A stretch of 5,757 nt of DNA from Nitrospirota bacterium (lineage in GTDB: Bacteria > Nitrospirota > Thermodesulfovibrionia > Thermodesulfovibrionales > JdFR-88): contig JAKAEG010000216.1 of assembly GCA_021819985.1 (NCBI GenBank), positions 1 to 5,757 on the forward strand. Direction: 5' to 3'. Position numbers and translations under genes: made by a program. How positions within the stretch are numbered: the first letter of the stretch is position 1; every line of letters starts with the position of its first letter. The notes under the pieces were generated by a model that searched no databases, was not told the origin of the DNA, and saw only the letters and a list, made by a program, of their open reading frames with translations. Below, in pieces: positions 3,758 to 5,757 of the stretch.

Positions 3758-5757
3758 ATGACGCGTGCCTGCGGGGATATTGAATCGGCGATGCTTAAAA
3801 TATTGAGGACGGATTTCGGTTTTCAGTCGTTCCGTCCCAATCAGGAAGGCATCATCAAAAGTCTCCTTGGCGGGCGCGACGTCTTCAGTGTGATGCCGAC
3901 GGGCGCAGGGAAATCGCTCTGTTACCAGCTTCCGGCGGTTATGATGGAGGGTACGGCTGTCATTATAAGCCCGCTCATCTCCCTGATGAAGGACCAGGTC
4001 GACGCCGCGCTTGAAAACGGCATACCATCCGCCTTCATGAACAGCACAATGGACAGCCGGGAAATATCGGATGTATACCGGCAACTCAAAGCGGGAGAAA
4101 TAAAGCTGCTTTATCTCGCGCCCGAGCGTTTTGCCATGCCTCATTTCCTTGAGAGCCTTAAGACTTTTCAAGTCTCGCTTTTTGCGATAGACGAGGCGCA
4201 CTGCATATCCGAATGGGGCCATGATTTCCGTCCCGATTATCTCAGGCTCTCCGTAATACCAAAGGCCTTTCCTTATTTACCCGTTGCGGCTTTCACCGCC
4301 ACGGCGACCCTCCGGGTGCAGGAGGAAATAATCCGGAAAATAGGTCTCCGGAATGCTTATACCGTGCGCGCCTCCTTTAACCGCGAAAATCTTTTTTACG
4401 AGGTAAAACAAAAAAGAAATCTGGAATTGCAAATGCTGGAATTCCTCATGGAACACAAGGGCGAGCCTGGCATTATCTACCGGACGACAAGGGATTCGGT
4501 GGCAGAGACGGCCTCTTTTCTGGTCTCGAAAGGGATCAAAGCGCTGCCTTATCACGCCGGGATCGGCCCTGGGGAGAGGACAAGAAACCAAGAGGCCTTC
4601 AACAGGGACGAAGTTCAAGTGGTCGTGGCCACCATAGCCTTCGGAATGGGTATAGACAAATCTAACGTCCGCTTTGTCATTCATGGAGACCTGCCGAAGA
4701 ATGTAGAGGGATATTACCAGGAGACCGGACGCGCGGGGCGTGACGGCGAACCCGCCCGCTGCCTCCTATTTTTCAGCAGGGGCGACATCCCTAAAATCCG
4801 CTATTTCATCGACCGGATCGAAACCACCGATGAGCACTCCGCTGCGCTGGAGAAGCTGAACCAGATGGCTGGGTATGCGTCTCATAACATATGCAGGAGG
4901 AAACAGCTGCTCGGTTTTTTTGGCGAGAATTACCCTGGTGACAATTGCCACGCCTGCGATATCTGTTCGGGTTCGGCCGAACAGTACGACATGACGGTAG
5001 ACGCCCAGATAATCATGTCAGCAGTTTCCAGGACAGGGCAGCGCTTCGGCATAGGACATATCATCGATGTGGTTACAGGCGCCGATACAAAGAATATCAG
5101 GGAACGCGGGCATAATGAGATAAAAACCTACGGTGCCGGAAAACAGAAAAACAAGAGGCATTGGCAGGACATAATTTATGAATTGCTCGCACAGGACCTC
5201 GTGGAACAGGAGGGCACTCCGTACCCGGTGCTCAAACTTACCCGCAAAGGCCTTGACGTGCTCTACGGCAGGCAGCGGGCTTTCGGCTTAAAAAAGGAAG
5301 AGAGTGTTTTGTCGCGGCCGGCCGGAACAGAAGAATACGATCAAACCCTGTTTGAACGGCTCCGGGCACTGAGAAAAAGAATGGCCATAGAGCAGGATAT
5401 TCCTCCTTACGTCATATTCTCCGACAGGACACTGCACGAGATGTGCAGGCATTTCCCCGGCACAAAGGATGAAATGAGAAGTATCAACGGCGTAGGAGAC
5501 ACTAAACTGGAGCGATACGGAGAGGAATTCACGGGGGAAATAAAAAACTATATTCATGAAAACCCCGGCATTAACATCGAGAGAAAAACAGCGGACGTTT
5601 CCCGGCGCTCTCCCTCCAGCGATAAAAAAGGCCAAAGCGCAAGGAACTCTTACGAGCTTTTTCAAAAAGGGTTGTCCATCGACGACATCTCTAAACAACG
5701 CGGCCTTGAGGCGGCCACCGTGGCTTCACATCTGGCACAGGCTATCCGGGAAGGCCA
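3758..5757 (+). CDS. recQ: ATP-dependent DNA helicase RecQ (3' end outside window)
   Basis: A 3'-to-5' superfamily 2 DNA helicase acting in recombination and fork repair. 666 codons are visible with no stop before the edge. Motifs in order: motif 0 FQSFRPNQ (22-29), Walker A TGAGKS (48-53), motif Ia SPLISLMKDQV (71-81), DEAH (145-148) with the aromatic-rich loop CISEWGHDFRPDY (149-161), motif III FTATAT (179-184), YHAG (265-268), motif V TIAFGMGIDK (292-301), and motif VI QETGRAGRDG (321-330) with its arginine fingers. Four zinc-binding cysteines are at 379, 397, 400 and 403. A winged-helix RQC region follows (about 410-520), then an HRDC domain (about 527-602, with INGVGDTKLERYG near the end). 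A start of an HTH_40-type C-terminal domain (YELFQKGLSIDDISKQRG, 632-649) makes it longer than E. coli RecQ (about 610 residues). Every key residue checked is intact. ATG 3758 is preferred; ATG 3791 is an alternative that would still include motif 0. It appears to stand alone, behind a possible terminator. Confidence 0.96.
   Translation, partial: MTRACGDIESAMLKILRTDFGFQSFRPNQEGIIKSLLGGRDVFSVMPTGAGKSLCYQLPAVMMEGTAVIISPLISLMKDQVDAALENGIPSAFMNSTMDSREISDVYRQLKAGEIKLLYLAPERFAMPHFLESLKTFQVSLFAIDEAHCISEWGHDFRPDYLRLSVIPKAFPYLPVAAFTATATLRVQEEIIRKIGLRNAYTVRASFNRENLFYEVKQKRNLELQMLEFLMEHKGEPGIIYRTTRDSVAETASFLVSKGIKALPYHAGIGPGERTRNQEAFNRDEVQVVVATIAFGMGIDKSNVRFVIHGDLPKNVEGYYQETGRAGRDGEPARCLLFFSRGDIPKIRYFIDRIETTDEHSAALEKLNQMAGYASHNICRRKQLLGFFGENYPGDNCHACDICSGSAEQYDMTVDAQIIMSAVSRTGQRFGIGHIIDVVTGADTKNIRERGHNEIKTYGAGKQKNKRHWQDIIYELLAQDLVEQEGTPYPVLKLTRKGLDVLYGRQRAFGLKKEESVLSRPAGTEEYDQTLFERLRALRKRMAIEQDIPPYVIFSDRTLHEMCRHFPGTKDEMRSINGVGDTKLERYGEEFTGEIKNYIHENPGINIERKTADVSRRSPSSDKKGQSARNSYELFQKGLSIDDISKQRGLEAATVASHLAQAIREG

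Noticed and set aside
3749..5698. Several minus-strand frames of 61-157 codons opposite recQ
   Set aside because: All are shadows of recQ, whose helicase, zinc and HRDC motifs are unmistakable on the + strand.

Overview
The window looks like chromosomal DNA of a Gram-negative, probably deltaproteobacterial-type (Desulfobacterota-like) bacterium. This rests on three indirect signs: a cyclic-di-GMP class I riboswitch, a RecQ helicase with an extra C-terminal helix-turn-helix, and a membrane glycosyltransferase carrying a lectin-like domain. No rRNA or marker gene allows a firm placement. All convincing genes read on the + strand; I see no tRNA, rRNA, CRISPR array or insertion sequence.

Left end (1-463): a GC-rich stretch (about 59% G+C by hand count over 61-420) encodes only the first ~100 residues of a methylmalonyl-CoA-mutase-type protein. 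The frame then continues into what looks like a piece of an unrelated amidohydrolase and stops. It is either a broken, recombined remnant or an assembly chimera. Next (456-2450) is a much more AT-rich gene for a 664-residue polytopic GT-C (GT39-like) glycosyltransferase, overlapping the remnant by 8 bases.

Centre (2451-3427): the most interesting part. A sigma-70-like promoter (2516-2545) is followed by a 31-bp AT-rich palindrome, a class I cyclic-di-GMP riboswitch (2584-2667), a strong UUCG-loop intrinsic terminator (2684-2715), and an unrecognised 62-residue protein (2816-3004) with a good ribosome binding site. A perfect 10-base complementarity between the 5' strand of the aptamer and the 5' half of the terminator hairpin suggests an antiterminator, and therefore a ligand-dependent OFF switch. 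A 102-residue ABM-fold (antibiotic biosynthesis monooxygenase-like) protein follows 114 bp later and may share the transcript.

Right part (3428-5757): a 330-bp gene-free spacer with several inverted repeats and a possible terminator, then a RecQ DNA helicase gene with all helicase motifs, zinc site, winged helix, HRDC and the start of a C-terminal HTH domain. It runs off the window edge. An extended -10 element only 8 bases before its ATG suggests a nearly leaderless transcript.

The genes do not form one pathway. The coherent regulatory unit is promoter, riboswitch, terminator, small protein and possibly the ABM protein.
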